A DNA stretch of 64,000 nucleotides from Acestrorhynchus altus (GCA_034509495.1 CM067511.1:28552990-28616989); one strand, 5' to 3'. Numbered from the stretch's first letter, positions 1 through 13,088 are shown. Made by a program: numbers and translations. The notes: generated by a model from the sequence alone, not told the origin.

Positions 1-1975
1 TTCAATTACCTATCTCGCATGTGCTTGCCTTTCTTCATGGTAAGGATCAATACAGAAGTGACTGAGCAGGGCCAAAGTCAATTAAACTCAAAATGTCTAT
101 AGCTGAAGTTGAAAAAAGGCCAACTATTTAACCTTTACACTGATGCATGATGTCTTTGCTTAAAGGAATAGCCTCATACATCGTCCTTCACATCTCTTTG
201 AACAGATGCCATTAATCTTTCTCTGTAAATTCCTTAAGCTGGAAACGTGTTTACATTTTATGGAAATGTTTCCCAAATGCTGGTCCTGGAGCTCTCTTGC
301 ACTGCACAACTAAATCCAAAAACCTTCCCGTTTAAAAAGCAGATACACTTGTCTTTTTGGCCAGTGGTCCCCAACCCCCGGGCCGCGGGCCGGTACCGGT
401 CTGTGGAACAATTGGTACCGGCCGCACAATAAATAATTTTATATATAAAAAATAAACATTTTATGTGTTATCGCCCCCGGTTATGTGGTGGAGAGGAGAG
501 GAGAGGAGTAGGACTTGTGAGTTTTAGAGGCAACACCGCCCACCCCACCCAGTCCGCAGTAAAATTGACAAGCGTCCACAGTGATAAAAAGGTTGGGGAC
601 CACTGTTTTAGGCTGAATTCATTACAAGCCTCATAGCTCAATACTGTTGTTTTTGCTCAGTTACAATTAGAGATGGACTGATAAGTGTTTCTGGGGTTAA
701 AACCAATCAACAGTCCTCTTTCAGCACAACTGGTCATACCAGTGGAGGGCTGGGCTCGGTGCCACATTAGCCTTTCCAACAAATTTGGTCATGCATATTT
801 GTGAAGGGCTTTTGTAATGTTCTATGTGTCATCCCTCAAAATAAAATTTACCTTGCTTTTTAAGCAACTCAAGGTGTCATGAGCTGTCTTTGCTAGCCCT
901 GTATCTCCAATACTCACTGCACTAGGCTGAGTGATGTACTCTCGAGAACAGCATCCAGTTAGTGTCGTTAAAAATCTTTACTGAAAATGCAAAAATGGAC
1001 TTCTTTTCTTTAGAAAAACATTCTTGCCAAACTATTGTCTCATTATCTAAAAACAGGCCAAAGTACAGCATTTATTTAAAACATGAGCACTTAAAAACAT
1101 ACAATTGCAAGTCTGATCAGCACCAGATCATACCACCATGGCATTAGCAATTTCTATTTATTTCTGTGCATTCTTGCCAGCAAGTCACCAAAAAATGCAT
1201 CCTCTGTTTTGGGACCATAAAAAGAAAACATCTGGGAACTTTTTTCATTCTCTGTAATTGCATTCTTGAGTATTGAAATGCAACTTCAGCAGTGGAAGAC
1301 GATGTTAGTTAAGACCATGAGAACGTAAGAACACACAAAAATGCATATTGAGAAACAGCCTCTATCTGCACTGGGAGCAAATTTCAGCGCTGTCTTTAGC
1401 TGTAAGTGTCTGTAGCTGTAAGTGTGGTCCTTATTGCCATATAGTGGCTGAGAACTACTTGTAACCTCTGCTGCAGCACCAGCCTTTGGATTGGCAACTT
1501 ATATATTTGGGCAGAAAATCGGCATATACAGATACATAGCCGATCAATCCTTCTATCTCAATGTATCTTACTTGGTAGTTCACATTTTGTCGAGCAAGTG
1601 TTCTGTCTTTGTCTTCAGATTTGGACCCTGAAAGAACATACAGATGATGCATTACATGTATGATGACCAAACTAAGGCTCCCTGAAAATCTATGTCTTGA
1701 AATGTGTCCTGTAAGGAACTGAGTAGAGAAATGCTTGATATGATTCTTGTTCCATCATTTAACAATAATATTGGTACTAAGGGAGGTATGGGAAACACAG
1801 TCATGACTATGGAAATTCATAATTATGAATGGTTCATAATTAACAGGTTCATCATTACCATATTAAACTATAATGGACATTTTTCTTCTGGAAGAAGAAC
1901 CTACAGTGTTTATCCGTTTTTTTTTCTACGTTCTCACACTCTGCCAATGTTTTTCTCCTCCAATTTCTCCCACAG
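1..1975. other. lamc3 intron (partial), upstream of first visible exon
   Basis: Non-coding, AT-rich sequence ending in a pyrimidine-rich acceptor (ttctcccacag, ending 1975). The one element recognised is the hAT-type MITE at 362-605. No exon of the upstream laminin domains was seen here. Confidence 0.7.
362..605. mobile_element. hAT-type non-autonomous MITE with perfect 15-bp TIRs
   Basis: The left end cagtggtccccaacc (362-376) is the exact reverse complement of the right end ggttggggaccactg (591-605). The flanks tttttggc (354-361) and ttttaggc (606-613) look like an 8-bp target-site duplication with one mismatch, which is the hAT signature. The interior starts GC-rich, with repeated ggccg/ggtaccgg motifs, and carries no reading frame. 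Similar ends occur in vertebrate hAT MITEs. It sits in an intron of lamc3. Confidence 0.8.
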
Positions 1976-2215
1976 ACACTTCCCAGCTCTCAGGGGTGAG
2001 CCTTACCTCTGCTTTCCCAAAAATATATTCCTCTGTCAGCCCCCGTGGACCACCAGCCCCATGGGTAGAGATGTGTACGTGCCCTCTTGGATTTGTGGGA
2101 CAGTTCTGTGAGCTGTGTGCACCAGGCTTCACCAGAGAGTTCCCTAATGCTGGACCATTCTCACGCTGTGTTCCCTGCAACTGTAACCAACATGGCACCT
2201 GTCATCCAGAAACAG
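1976..2215 (+). CDS. lamc3: lamc3 exon w1: end of laminin IV-A and start of LE run
   Basis: The acceptor cacag ends at 1975 and the donor cag|gtgtgt begins at 2216; length is 240 nt (80 codons), phase 1 at both ends. The translation starts in the tail of the laminin IV-A globule (TSQLSGVSLTSAFPKIYSS), then passes PWVEMCTCPLGFVGQFCELC, the half-LE module that follows the globule in gamma chains, and ends in the next LE module at CNQHGTCHPETG. The donor is followed at once by a (TA)n(TG)n tract. The last codon is completed by the exon at 24463, giving an uninterrupted ETGLCNCTG. Confidence 0.92.
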
Positions 2216-2220
2216 GTGTG

Positions 2221-2260
<40 letters not shown>
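2216..2260. repeat. (TA)n(TG)n microsatellite at a splice donor
   Basis: The donor gtgtgt runs directly into alternating TA and then TG dinucleotides. The TG part spans about 2233-2260. Confidence 0.95.
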
Positions 2261-3079
2261 ATAAGTTGGAAAATGAAGAGAAATGCCCTGCAATTGAACT
2301 CTTTTGCTGATGCGTTCTAAGCACATTTATCTTCCATAGCTATGATTTTGAGGTTGTGCCTTTAACAGTATACTAGTGTACAGACTGGACCCTGTTTCCT
2401 ACCCACATTGTCCTGCTGATTTCAAATAGGTATCAGCTGAGGTCATTCCTGTCACTTCCTGACACAGATCTCGAGGATGCACAGGTCTGCTGCCTGGCTC
2501 AAACCCAATGTGTGTCCGACAAAATATAGGGAAACCTATATGAGAAGTTTTTTTCTGAAAATAAACTTACACAACAAACCATCTCACAATGTAAAGTCAA
2601 ACTATGCTGGTGTGCATGGAGGGGATTAGACGTGGACTAGCATTTTATTAAACTCTTGTAAAAATCATTCCAGTGTCTTAGAGTCAGACAGCTGTGTGCA
2701 TGCAAATGTGATGATTTGTTCCTAAAGTGGCTCTCTAACTTTCAATATCTTGGCTAGAACTTTTGCTCCCTTCTGTTCTTCATTAAAACAAAAGGGACTT
2801 TTCGTGATCCTGTTGTCTTCAGGAGAGACTGGACTTCCATGTTGTTGTTTAAAGCTTAAAATCCTTTATAGCTTCGGAATAATTATTTTTGTTTCATTAA
2901 GACATTTCCAGATATTAAAAAAAAAACATACATTTTTCTGTGCCTCAACAAAGACAGCATTTCACTTCTGATTTTTTTTAAAACACTGTCCACACTGGAG
3001 ATTTCTGTGTATTCATTCACCAAATGGTTGCTGCCAAATGACTACATTTACTTGAAAAGGCCTGCCTGTGTAACGTTGG

Positions 3080-3470
3080 AGTGCAGGCAGAGCAGACATA
3101 GACAAGGAAAGCAGATGTACGTGCAGGGGTGGTTGATGATTTAATAATAAACCGAACACACTGACAAACACATGGCATCAAACAATCGACCCGGCAGGCT
3201 CTCGACAAAAACAAAGGACTGACTGAAACAAAGGGTCTTAAATACATGGACAGAAGAACACACACCTGAGACACAATGATGCCTGGGCAGTGGTACAAAG
3301 GAACACAGCTGGGAATGGGCGGAGCAAGGGAGGAGACAGGACCAAAACAAAAACACAACACATGTGCTAGGAAGCACATGGGGTGAAAGACAAAACAAAG
3401 ACTAGATGGGAAGACAGGAGAGTAACAGGGCTGACACATGACAGCCTGATTAGGAGTTTGTGGCTGATTG
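3080..3470. repeat. Possible interspersed repeat (family unknown)
   Basis: A purine-rich stretch with repeated aaaacaaag/gacaggac/acacctgagacac phrases. It resembles in style 13430-13770 and 41830-42030, suggesting one old dispersed family. Terminal repeats and coding capacity were not identified. The open frame on the minus strand over it is low in complexity and matches nothing I know. Confidence 0.3.
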
Positions 3471-4380
3471 AGAGACAATGGATTTGCCCAATGGTGTAGG
3501 AATGGTCTCAGAATTGGTTTCTGGTTATATAGACAAACCCATGAATATGAAGCTTGTGAGACCACTGCAATAAACAAAACAATAATAAAATGTGAATATA
3601 ATGTCATAACACCAACTTATTATGTTAAACTTATTTTTCAATGGTCAGCGATTGCAGTGAAAAGCAAAATTTATTCCTGAACATTTTATGCAATTCCTTT
3701 TTGGAATTCTAGATTTGCACATTTTCCAGTCCCAATCAGAGGACACGTTCAGGTAAAAGAGTATATCTGGTCACATTAATTATGTGAGCTGTCTGCAGTG
3801 CAGCAGTACAAAGTCTTCTGGAAAAAAAAAAGTAATCCATGCATGAACTAAACTGCCAGCCCTGATAACCAACCATTAGCACTCTGATCAGCTCTCACCT
3901 GCTCCATGCATGACAATAAATAGACTACAGTATTTATACATTGTGACGTGAGCATTCAAATAGCCCCCTCCCTTTCAGCCGTAAATGCTAGCATGCCTAA
4001 ATGCTGTTTTGATGATGTAACCTCTGTTATTGTATATTTTATATTGTATATCGAATATTTTAGTCTAGGGGTGAGCAATATTTTATCTATTTGTGATCAA
4101 TTTTGTTACGGGATACGTTAAATACTAGTCTAAACAAATCACGGATACTGTCAGTGTTTGAAGAACACTGATTAACTACATGTTTTATTATAAAATATAT
4201 ATTTAGTTCCATTTAACTAGCTATAGTTCATTTTTTAATAAAACACTATTCTAAGTATGGATTAGTTTTAAGAATCTGCCCCTGTTCAACATATTGTGTC
4301 AAAATATCCAGGTAAAGACTGTGAAAGTGTCTTTAAATGATTATATTTGTGATTATATTTTTAATATATGGTCCACCATT

Positions 4381-4590
4381 GTCACGGTGGTGCCATAGGT
4401 AAGGCATGTGTGACACACCTCTAGGGGCCTGGGGTTGTGGTTTTGATCCTCACTTTGAATGCAGTCTATGAGGAGTTTGTTCTGTGTTCTCCCTGAATTG
4501 GCCAGGTCTGGGGTCTGTGTGGTAAACTGTGATGGACTGGTGCCCTGTCCAGGGGGTGTTTCTGCCTTGCACCCAATGATTAGGAATGCA
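4381..4590 (+). mobile_element. tRNA-derived SINE-like copy (degenerate)
   Basis: The copy begins gtcacggtggtgccata. It carries a B-box-like ggttgtggttttgatcctc at 4433-4451, then gaggagtttgttctgtgttc and the stretch ggactggtgccctgtccagg before cttgcacccaatgatt. This is the order found in a widespread fish SINE. No poly(A) tail or target duplication is clear. A copy of the same type lies on the minus strand near 35620-35800. Confidence 0.65.
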
Positions 4591-5091
4591 GATCAGTTCT
4601 TATAATTGTGGGCTACTTTGAAATGATAGGTCAGTTGGGATGTTTGTTCCAATTCTGATAAGTGGGAGTCATTTCTGATGCAGATGCTATCTCAGTGCAT
4701 CCCTCTGAGTTTTAAATCCTTCAGATATTAGTTCCATGCATATAAATGTCTATTTTTGTTATGATAAGGACGGGGCAGTATGCTGTCATATCTTTTACAT
4801 TGTCATTGGCTTATTATTCCATGTCCATGCATCTATTCAGGCCTCTCAAAAGTCTTGCCTGTCCCTCATCATTTCCCTGTCCTCTCTGGCACTTTCTTTC
4901 CTCTATTCCACCTCTATCTTCCCACATTGTTCCACCTTTAGCCCCACCATACCTTTTTCTTTTTAATCTGACCCACATTAGAGGCTGACTGCAGACAAGG
5001 TAAAGTTCACTCTCACCTCGCTCTTTCTCATTAGTCCTGCTACATTGCCCCTAGCTAATTAATGTTATTACAGACCGTGCTTGTAAGACTG

Positions 5092-5096
<5 letters not shown>

Positions 5097-5160
<64 letters not shown>

Positions 5161-5161
5161 G
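5097..5161. repeat. (GA)n microsatellite
   Basis: About 32 GA units with one GACA interruption. Confidence 0.97.
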
Positions 5162-5329
5162 TACATTCATAAGCTGCCATTGTCTGTTTTATCACTTGTA
5201 TCTTTCAGGTACACTTTGTTGGTTTGTACTGTAACCTGTATCTGCTGTAGCCCCCCTTTACCCAGATCTGATTCTGTCAAATATCAAGCCTGTAAGAGCA
5301 CAGAGTTTCTGGCAGCACCACAACAAAAA

Positions 5330-5575
5330 GCTGTGGCCTCAAGGCTGCTGGCCCAATCCCTTGGACCTGCACGAAGTTGTATTAAGGGCACAACACTCCC
5401 TTTTACCCTCAACATTCACAGCCGAGGTGTCCTTGAACAAGGCACCTAACCCCTAATTGTTCCCTGGGCTCTGAGGTTGCTTCCCACTGCTCTGGGAGTG
5501 TGTTCTCACCCCCAGTTCACTAGCGTATGAGTGTTTGTTCACTGTCATTGGTAGGTTAAACATGGAGGTTAAAAT
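5330..5575 (+). mobile_element. SINE-like copy (second family)
   Basis: The stretch tgtccttgaacaaggcacct, followed by taacccctaattgttccctgg and cccactgctctgggagtgtg, is the body of a common teleost tRNA-derived SINE. The tRNA-like head is decayed. A related copy lies on the minus strand at 29430-29685. Confidence 0.6.
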
Positions 5576-6026
5576 CCGGTATATTGCTGGTAACTATTGT
5601 TATAGTAAGTCAGGTTATAACCTCAGTAACTACATTATGCTGTTGTATGATCACTGTAAATATTTGAGTAGTATTTCCATTCTTTAAAGTAATAAAATAG
5701 AATTATGATTAAAAAAAATGATATTTCTTGCGCCTGGGCTCCTCCTGCAGTTTGGAAGTGAAATTCATATCTTGAGCCATCCCTCAACAAGGAGAAGCTT
5801 ACATGCATTTACAGAACCAGCACCTAAAGTGAAAGACGCAGGAAGACTGACGTGATAGTAATATGATGAGATTTTACACAAATATGAAAATACATTATGC
5901 CATATTAGATGGTTCTTGTAAGCAAACATAGTTATTTTGAGCCATCTTTACTTATAAGGTGACAGTGTGAAATATTTATTTCAAATAAGGAGGCTCTTGG
6001 CTAAAGTAGAAACATGTCTTTAAAAG

Positions 6027-6500
6027 GTGCTGGACCACCAGGAGTCTTCAGAATAGCTTTATTGCACCATGGCCTAGATTCTGCAAGTCTCTGCAGCTGT
6101 ACTGGAGAAGCACCATGATATTTCCTCTATCAGTGCTTTACGAATGGTGGTGGAGTGTTGTTTCCAACGTGTACAAATCACCCATTGGAGGTCTTCTGGG
6201 TTGAGACCTGTGGCCATAGCATATGACTTGCATTCATTTTAATATGCATCAAACAATTCAGTAAACCCTTAATTCCTGTGGATGGGGCCATTGTCATTTT
6301 TGGAAAGACCTATTGATAGATTCCCATACACTGGGAGAGAATGTGATGAAGAAAGGCTCATCTGACCAGATCACTTTTGTCCACATTCCAGTAGAGTACT
6401 GCTTGTCTTTTCTACACCACTGAGCTCTTCAGGTTTATGTTTGTCTTTGTAATGAGGGCTTTATGCACTGCAGCCCTACTGTAAGATCACTCTCTATGAG
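6027..6500. mobile_element. Degenerate DNA-transposon-like repeat
   Basis: Phrases such as gtgctggaccaccaggagtc, tctgcaagtctctgcag and ggatggggccattgtcat match a repeat I recognise as widespread in fish, read here as a decayed DNA transposon. There is no intact frame. It runs into the duplicated block that starts at 6554. Confidence 0.45.
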
Positions 6501-6553
6501 CAGTACTTGTTGACACGGTTTAATTATGTTCCATATTGACATCATTATATACA

Positions 6554-6956
6554 CTAAGTGTGCTTTCAACCGATTTCAGCCGTATTTACTAATGTCTGTC
6601 TCACAGATTTTAATGCAGATGCCACTTTAATCTGTTTCTGCTAGACGATGGCCAGTTAAGCAGTTTTTCTGATTGAAGTTCCTGTCATCCCTTCCATAAT
6701 AATGCACCATCAAGGGCCATTTTCACCTTTGGTTCTTATCATCTTAGAAAAAAAAGATTGTGAGAAGCTGCCAGGTGGTCAAACGCGATCTTTGAGTTGC
6801 AAATCAGAAATACATGTGAACTTGATGTCAAGTCCTAAGTCAGTATAGAAAAGTATCGAGTCCAGAATCTTAAATTCGAAGTATTTTAAAAGTCACTATG
6901 CATTGGTTAACAAACGTAATAGCTTTTAAACGTGGTGGCGTAAGTTGTTGTATCAT
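6554..6956. repeat. Local direct repeat, copy 1
   Basis: Shares a long alignable stretch with 9497-9886: gtgtgctttcaacc at the start, then cctgtcatcccttcca, gaagctgccaggt and ggtggcgta near the end. Small indels have accumulated. Probably two copies of one old transposon tail rather than a recent tandem duplication. Confidence 0.8.
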
Positions 6957-7056
6957 GCAGTACACTTATCTGGAAGTAACAGCACTCATTATGTTAAGTG
7001 GGCTTATAATATGTACTTTTCCTAAAATATATAGTCACTGGTGTGGACACAGTTAA

Positions 7057-7066
7057 ACTCTCTCTC

Positions 7067-7111
<45 letters not shown>
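7057..7111. repeat. (CT)n microsatellite
   Basis: CT dinucleotides with one CCCT interruption. Confidence 0.97.
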
Positions 7112-7114
<3 letters not shown>

Positions 7115-9181
7115 ACTCTAAGAACTAATTTTCCATCTCTTTTAATGTGCGGCAAATTAAACCTTTACCATTCTCCATATGAGCATAATATGTGATTAGT
7201 TCAGTACAAGACTTTCACGTTACAAATTACTGTCAGACATGACTTGATGTGCTTTATGAGTGAAAAAAAGAAACGCATAACTAGACAAAGAGGGAAGCAT
7301 TAATTTATTTAGCCACTCAGAGAAGGAAAGCAGCAGAGGGTGGACAAAAAAGGTCAAGAGAAGTAAAAATAAAGCAAAAATGGGGGCAAGAATCTCCATT
7401 CCGGTAGAGGAAGAGGAGGAGGAGCCCAACTGTTTATTTATTCATGAGCCTGTTTAACTTCAAAGTGTGTTTGAAATCCAGTCACGACGGGTGCCGTTCA
7501 GGGCCATTTAGCCACTCAAACCCACCTCCGGTTAGTAAATAAAATTAAGCCTGAAATGAGTCCCTGTTGGAAATGCACTTAGCATACGTACAGCATCATT
7601 TTTCATTTCACCTACATGCTGCAAAAGGCAATGCCTTTTAAACTCAGTTTGAAGTCCCCCACCTCACTGAGTTTTGTTAGGGCTTTGATGGAAGTTAATC
7701 TGATCCCGTTTTCATATCTGTCTCACAGACTAATTGGCTCATTTAACCAGCTCATTGCAATAAATCAGTTGAATTAATTGATTTGCTTGATTTCCAAATG
7801 AAACATTTACGTCCACACTTAAAAAGTTCTTTAATTGAGGACATACAAGCACCATTTTGGGTTCCATAAAAAAAAAAAAACAAGTTTTAGAGATTTGTGA
7901 GTGTGAAGAACATTTAAATTGGTACATTAACTTCATAATAAGTGAATTATTTTGCGAAATTTAAAAAGAGTTAAGGTGTTAGAGTTTAGCTAAAGGTTAC
8001 ACTTTAGGCCAATTTATGATTCTGCATTATGAGTCTTTGATATAGACTGCAAAATTGGCCTTTGCCATTGCAATTTTCTTGTGTTTGCATTGTACTGTGC
8101 TGTACTGCCACTATACACCTTGTCATACATCAAACAGTGGTGGCTGAAATTGAGCAGATTATGTTGGAAGTTAATTGGTCTTAAACCCGTTTTACTGAAA
8201 TATCTGAAAGACATAAATGAGAGAAGTTTGATGTTGGAGGAGACCAAATTCAGTATATACTAATCAGACTAATCACAGTTTGTGCAGTCTGTGTTGTTGC
8301 AACAGTGGTGCATGTCAGGTTATTGCTCGGGTATTATGAAAGGTACATGGCACCCTGGAATATACACAATAAGCCCAGTGTACCAAAGCCGATTTGATGC
8401 AGAAGCATAAATTAGTCTTTAGAGCTAGACTTAGAATTAGATGGTTATGGTTAAGGTAGAGTTAGGCTTAGAGTTAGAGATATTTTAGGGTTAAAGAGTT
8501 AGATGTTAGGCTAATTTAATCCTACCCCTAGGACTGGGGTTAAGGTAATGTTAGAGTCACACCTCTGTGTTGATGACATTACACTGATGACACTCTAATG
8601 ACATTATATTGAAAGAAGACAACAATCTGTATCTGTCTTATTTGTTTATACTTAAGGCATCATGTGACTGATCCCTTTAGTAAGTAGATTGAGAATAAAT
8701 TTGACCTGACATGTGAATCAATGAATCATTGAATCAGTAGATTGATTCACTGAAACAGACTGAATGATTCAATAAATGAATTTCACATCATGTTGTTTTA
8801 CCCATCAAACAAGGCTTTTTAGAAGAGCAATTTCGATGCCTCAAGTGGGCTGGAAAGTTTTTGCTGGATATTCAAATTATGCCCTAATTGACTATTAATT
8901 GGTAAATGGCTGTGTCAGTGAGAGCAGGCTGTTTGTTTGGTGGAGAAGAACAGGGGAGTGGAGGCTGTGCTCTTGCATAGCACAGATGATGCTTCATAAT
9001 TGTGATTTATTAAAAGTTCTCCAGCTCGTGTCATTGCTGTTTGCTCGCCGGCAAAACACAACAGATTGGAAAATGTTAATATTTGAAGCAGGGAAAACAA
9101 AAGAGGCCTCAGCTTTTCCAGCGTGCTGCTGCCGGAGGGCTGATGAAGTCAAGCATATGTCTGTCAGATGAATGTACATGC

Positions 9182-9182
<1 letters not shown>

Positions 9183-9264
<82 letters not shown>
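9183..9264. repeat. (GT)n microsatellite, about 41 units
   Basis: An uninterrupted GT array. Poly-CV and poly-HT reading frames over it are artefacts. Confidence 0.98.
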
Positions 9265-9266
<2 letters not shown>

Positions 9267-9496
9267 AATGATATATATTTATTAAATTTGACAGTGACAG
9301 TGGCCGAAAGAGGGACATATCAAATGCCAGATGAAACACAAGGCTCATTAATGTATGAAGGCAACAAAAGGTCTGCTTAAATGATTAAGGTGTGCAAGGA
9401 CAACAGCCTTGTTGGTAAAATGTCAGAACAAAGCTAAAGTTTGCAGAGAACACGCCCTTAGGATTTTCTTCCATATGGGGCTAATGCACAATCATT

Positions 9497-9886
9497 GCAC
9501 TGAAAGTGTGCTTTCAACCAACTTCAGATATATTTACTAATCTCTGTCTCACAGATTTAAATGCAGATGCCATTTTAATCTCTGTTTCTACTGTGACAGT
9601 GGCCGGTTCCTGTCATCCCTTCCAAAATAATGAACCATCAAGAGCCGTTTAGACCTTTTGTTCTTATCATCTTAATAAGAAAATTGTGGGAAGCTGCCAG
9701 GTAGTAAAAAGAGGTCTCTGAGTTGTAAGGCAGAAGTATGTCTGAAATCTTGGTCCGAATTCAGCATAGAAAAGTGTCAAGTCAAGTCCAGAATCCAAAA
9801 TCCAAAATAAAGTAATATACAAGTCAGTATGCATTTTCTAACCAATGTAATACCTGTAAAGTTTGGTGGCGTAGGTTTTATCAAAT
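9497..9886. repeat. Local direct repeat, copy 2
   Basis: Second copy of the block at 6554-6956, in the same orientation about 2.9 kb downstream. Confidence 0.8.
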
Positions 9887-10839
9887 GTTTTGGGGTTAAA
9901 ATGTGAGTCCATACCTATGGAACCTGAGCCTGTTCAGCACTTTTACATATGTTTACAAGAAGATCATGGTAGGAAGTACGTCTTTATCTTGTGTGTAAAG
10001 TTGAACTTTTTAGCATCGCCTAATCTGACCATGTTGCTAGTTGTTTTAAATGTTCACATAATTAGTTTGTGCACAGCGGAACAGCTGGTTTCTAATTGTT
10101 TTGAGATCTTTTCTAGACCCTTCTAAGACTCAGAGATCTGGATCTGGTCACGGTGAATTTTCTTTAGTTTAATTTTAGTAATATAATTACATTACAATAG
10201 TATCATCCAGTAGTGTGAACAATAAGATCAAATATCCATATGTTTAAACATATATAAAATATTTGTAGGTGAAAGTGGTGTTGCATTGTTTTTGTTGGTG
10301 CCTTTTTTCCATTGTAGCCTGTAAAACTTCCAATCCATTAAGTTGGACTGAGAATGAAGAGAAGAACAGTGCAAATGATTAACAAAAACAAAGGAAATTA
10401 AGTAGCTGCCGCAAGAAAAAGGAGGGCCTGTGTGTTTATATGGACAAATACATTAAGAGCGGCTAGGCAGTATAGGAGCACACATTTGTCTTCTAAACAA
10501 ATAGGTTGCACCGGGTGTTTTTTCCTTTGGTGTTCTCTCTAATTCTGTTTTTCTCTGTCTCTCTTTTTCCACGACTGTGCACTATAATTTGATTAGGATC
10601 AGTGAACATGAATTAAGCAATTAATTACAAAAAGTGGCTCTCTAAGCATAAATTCAGTATCTACAAAAAGCCATCTGTCTCTTCTTTGTCTCAGAATCTC
10701 TGCTTTGGTGCAAACCTCCTTGTGATGAACACCAAATGGGTTTGTTTTTTTATGTAACCCACAGAGACTTTATACTTTACACTCTTGACCACCAAACAAA
10801 ACTAAACCAACTACTGAACAAAGTGACAGCATTAGACAC

Positions 10840-11890
10840 TATCCCTCAAAATTCTTCACACAGTACCCCATGGTGACAACATGAGAAGAGTCTGTTTGAA
10901 ATGTTTGTAAATATATTAAAAATAAAACACAAAAATTAACATTCATATAAGAATTCACAGCCTTTGCTATGACACTCAAAACTGGGTGCTTCTTGCTTCC
11001 ACTGATCATCCTTCAGAAGTGTCTAAAGCTTAATTGGACACCTGTGGTACATTCGGTTTGGAAAGACACACACCTGTTCATATAAGGTTCCATAGTGGAC
11101 AGTGCATGTCAAAGCACATGCCAAACCATAAAGTCTAAGGAATTGTCTGTAGACAGATCGGGGGAAGGTTACAGAAAGACATCTGCTGCATTGAAGGTCC
11201 CAATTAGCACATTAGCCTCCATCATCCACAAATGGAAGAAGTTTGGAACCACCAGGACTGTTCCTAGATCTGACCGCCCGGCCAAACTGAGGGATCTTGG
11301 TAGAAGGCCCTTAGTCAGGGAGGTGACCAAGAACTGAAATGGAGAAGAGAATCTTTCAGAAGGACAGCCATTTCTGTAGCACTTCACCAATCAGGCCTGC
11401 ATGGTAAAGTGGCCAGGTGGAAGCCACTTCTCAGTAAAAGGCACATGATGGCCAAAAGGCACCTAAAGGACTCTCAGTCCATGAGAAACAAGGTTTGACT
11501 TTTTGGACTGAATGTTAAGCATCATGTCTGGATAAAATTCAGACCTCAGACTGGGATGAAGATTTATCTTCCAACAGGACAGCAACCCTATGCACACAGA
11601 TAGCACACAAGCACACCAGATAATAAAGGAGTGGCTTCGGGACAATTCTGTGAATGTCCTTGATTGGCCCAGACTTGAACTTGATTGAACATATTGGAGA
11701 CATCTTAAAATGGCTATGCACCAATGCGTCCCATTCAATCTAGTAGAACTTGAGAGGTTCTGCAAAGAAGAATGGGGGAAATGTCCCAATAATATGTGTG
11801 CCAAACTTGTAGCATCATACTCAAAAAAGACTTGATGTAATTACTGTCAAATGTGCTTTAACAAAGTATTGAGCAATGTTTGTAAGTAAC
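10840..11890 (+). pseudogene. Tc1/mariner transposase relic
   Basis: The + strand carries a decayed Tc1-like transposase. Around 11240-11335 are KWKKFGTTRTVPRSDRPAKL and REVTKN, the end of the helix-turn-helix DNA-binding part. Around 11360-11475 come the transposase phrases corresponding to aatcaggcctgcatggta and aaaggcacctaaaggactct. From 11560 follow the late-catalytic phrases ccaacaggacagcaaccc and gagtggcttcgggacaa. About half of the central catalytic region is missing between 11500 and 11540, and stops interrupt the rest. Non-coding ends appear to extend to about 10840 and 11890. Inactive. Confidence 0.85.
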
Positions 11891-13052
11891 ATATTTAATG
11901 AACCGCACAGAACTTTATTAACTTAATTTCAGAATTAAATTTGTGTTTGTGGGTGGAGCTTAAACATAGCTCAGACCGTTTTTGTTTCTTTGTTTGTTTG
12001 TTTTTTGTTTATACGACAGGTGCTGATGAGGAAGTGTACTAATTCATGTGTTTCTACACTACTTAGTAACCTAGATAGTCTATTGTCTATATAGTGCAAT
12101 AGTAATGAGGGAATAGGGATCCATTCCGGGTCACAGCCTTGGTGTCATGGTATGGGTTACAGTTTTGTACAATGCCAGATCACCTTTGGTCTTCATTACG
12201 GGCACTTTGACAACCAGACATTCCATTAATGAGGTCCTGCAACTGGTTCTGAGTGAATCTACCTTTCTGTTCTTTCTTAGACATAGATATTCACATGGTT
12301 TCACAGCCCTAAAAGGGTGCAACGGTCTAATTGTCTGCTAATTAAGAGAAAGGAGATCAAACATTTCCAACCGGTAAACACCACAGCTTTGGTCAGTGGA
12401 GGGTCAAACCTAGAGATGGGGTGGAAAAACAGTGAACAGAACGAGGGGACTAAAAACCATACAGTTAACAATATGAGGGGCAAATTTTGACTACACCAAT
12501 CCCCAAATCACAATCAGTTACTTTGTCAATTTATAATTAGTCTTCCATTTTTCACAGTTTACAAAAGCACACACAAGAAAACCATGTCCAGAAAGATAGA
12601 ATGGGAGACAAATGGAATCAGATCAGTTTTTAACCGACTTTCCCTGCATGTCCAGTTGCCTATGAGAGTCCAGTGACATAGTCTTATGCACTCCTGCTAA
12701 ATTTGGAAATACATTGGTGTGCACTTAAACATAACCACGAGCCACAAGTTTGGGACAGGCCAGTCGCCTCTGAAAACCACAACTTTGATCCCTGTAATGG
12801 CCCAGTAATTTATGTACAGTGTAAAGGGCATGGTAATATCCAGTGGAAATGCTTTCCTTTTCATCACTTCTCCTGTAGTTGCTGACAGACTTTTTCAGAC
12901 CTGAGGGTCTTTAAAGGCAGGTAAAGAGAGATGAAAGGAAGGGAGCAAGAGGGAGAGAAATGAGAGGAGCTGTAATAAGACAGCTGCAGCCATCTGCTTC
13001 TTCAAGCATAAAATGCAGACTATTGTTAAGGTTAGATTTAAGGCCCACGTCA

Positions 13053-13056
<4 letters not shown>

Positions 13057-13088
<32 letters not shown>

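Noticed and set aside
3017..3607. 196-residue open frame on the minus strand
   Set aside because: Low complexity (Cys/Ser/Pro/Phe-rich), no recognisable domain or splice context, lies over a probable interspersed repeat.
9083..9380. Poly-CV and poly-HT open frames over (GT)n
   Set aside because: Direct artefact of the dinucleotide repeat; the same applies at 18101-18373, 21440-21893, 26152-26408 and 41078-41323 outside the real exons.
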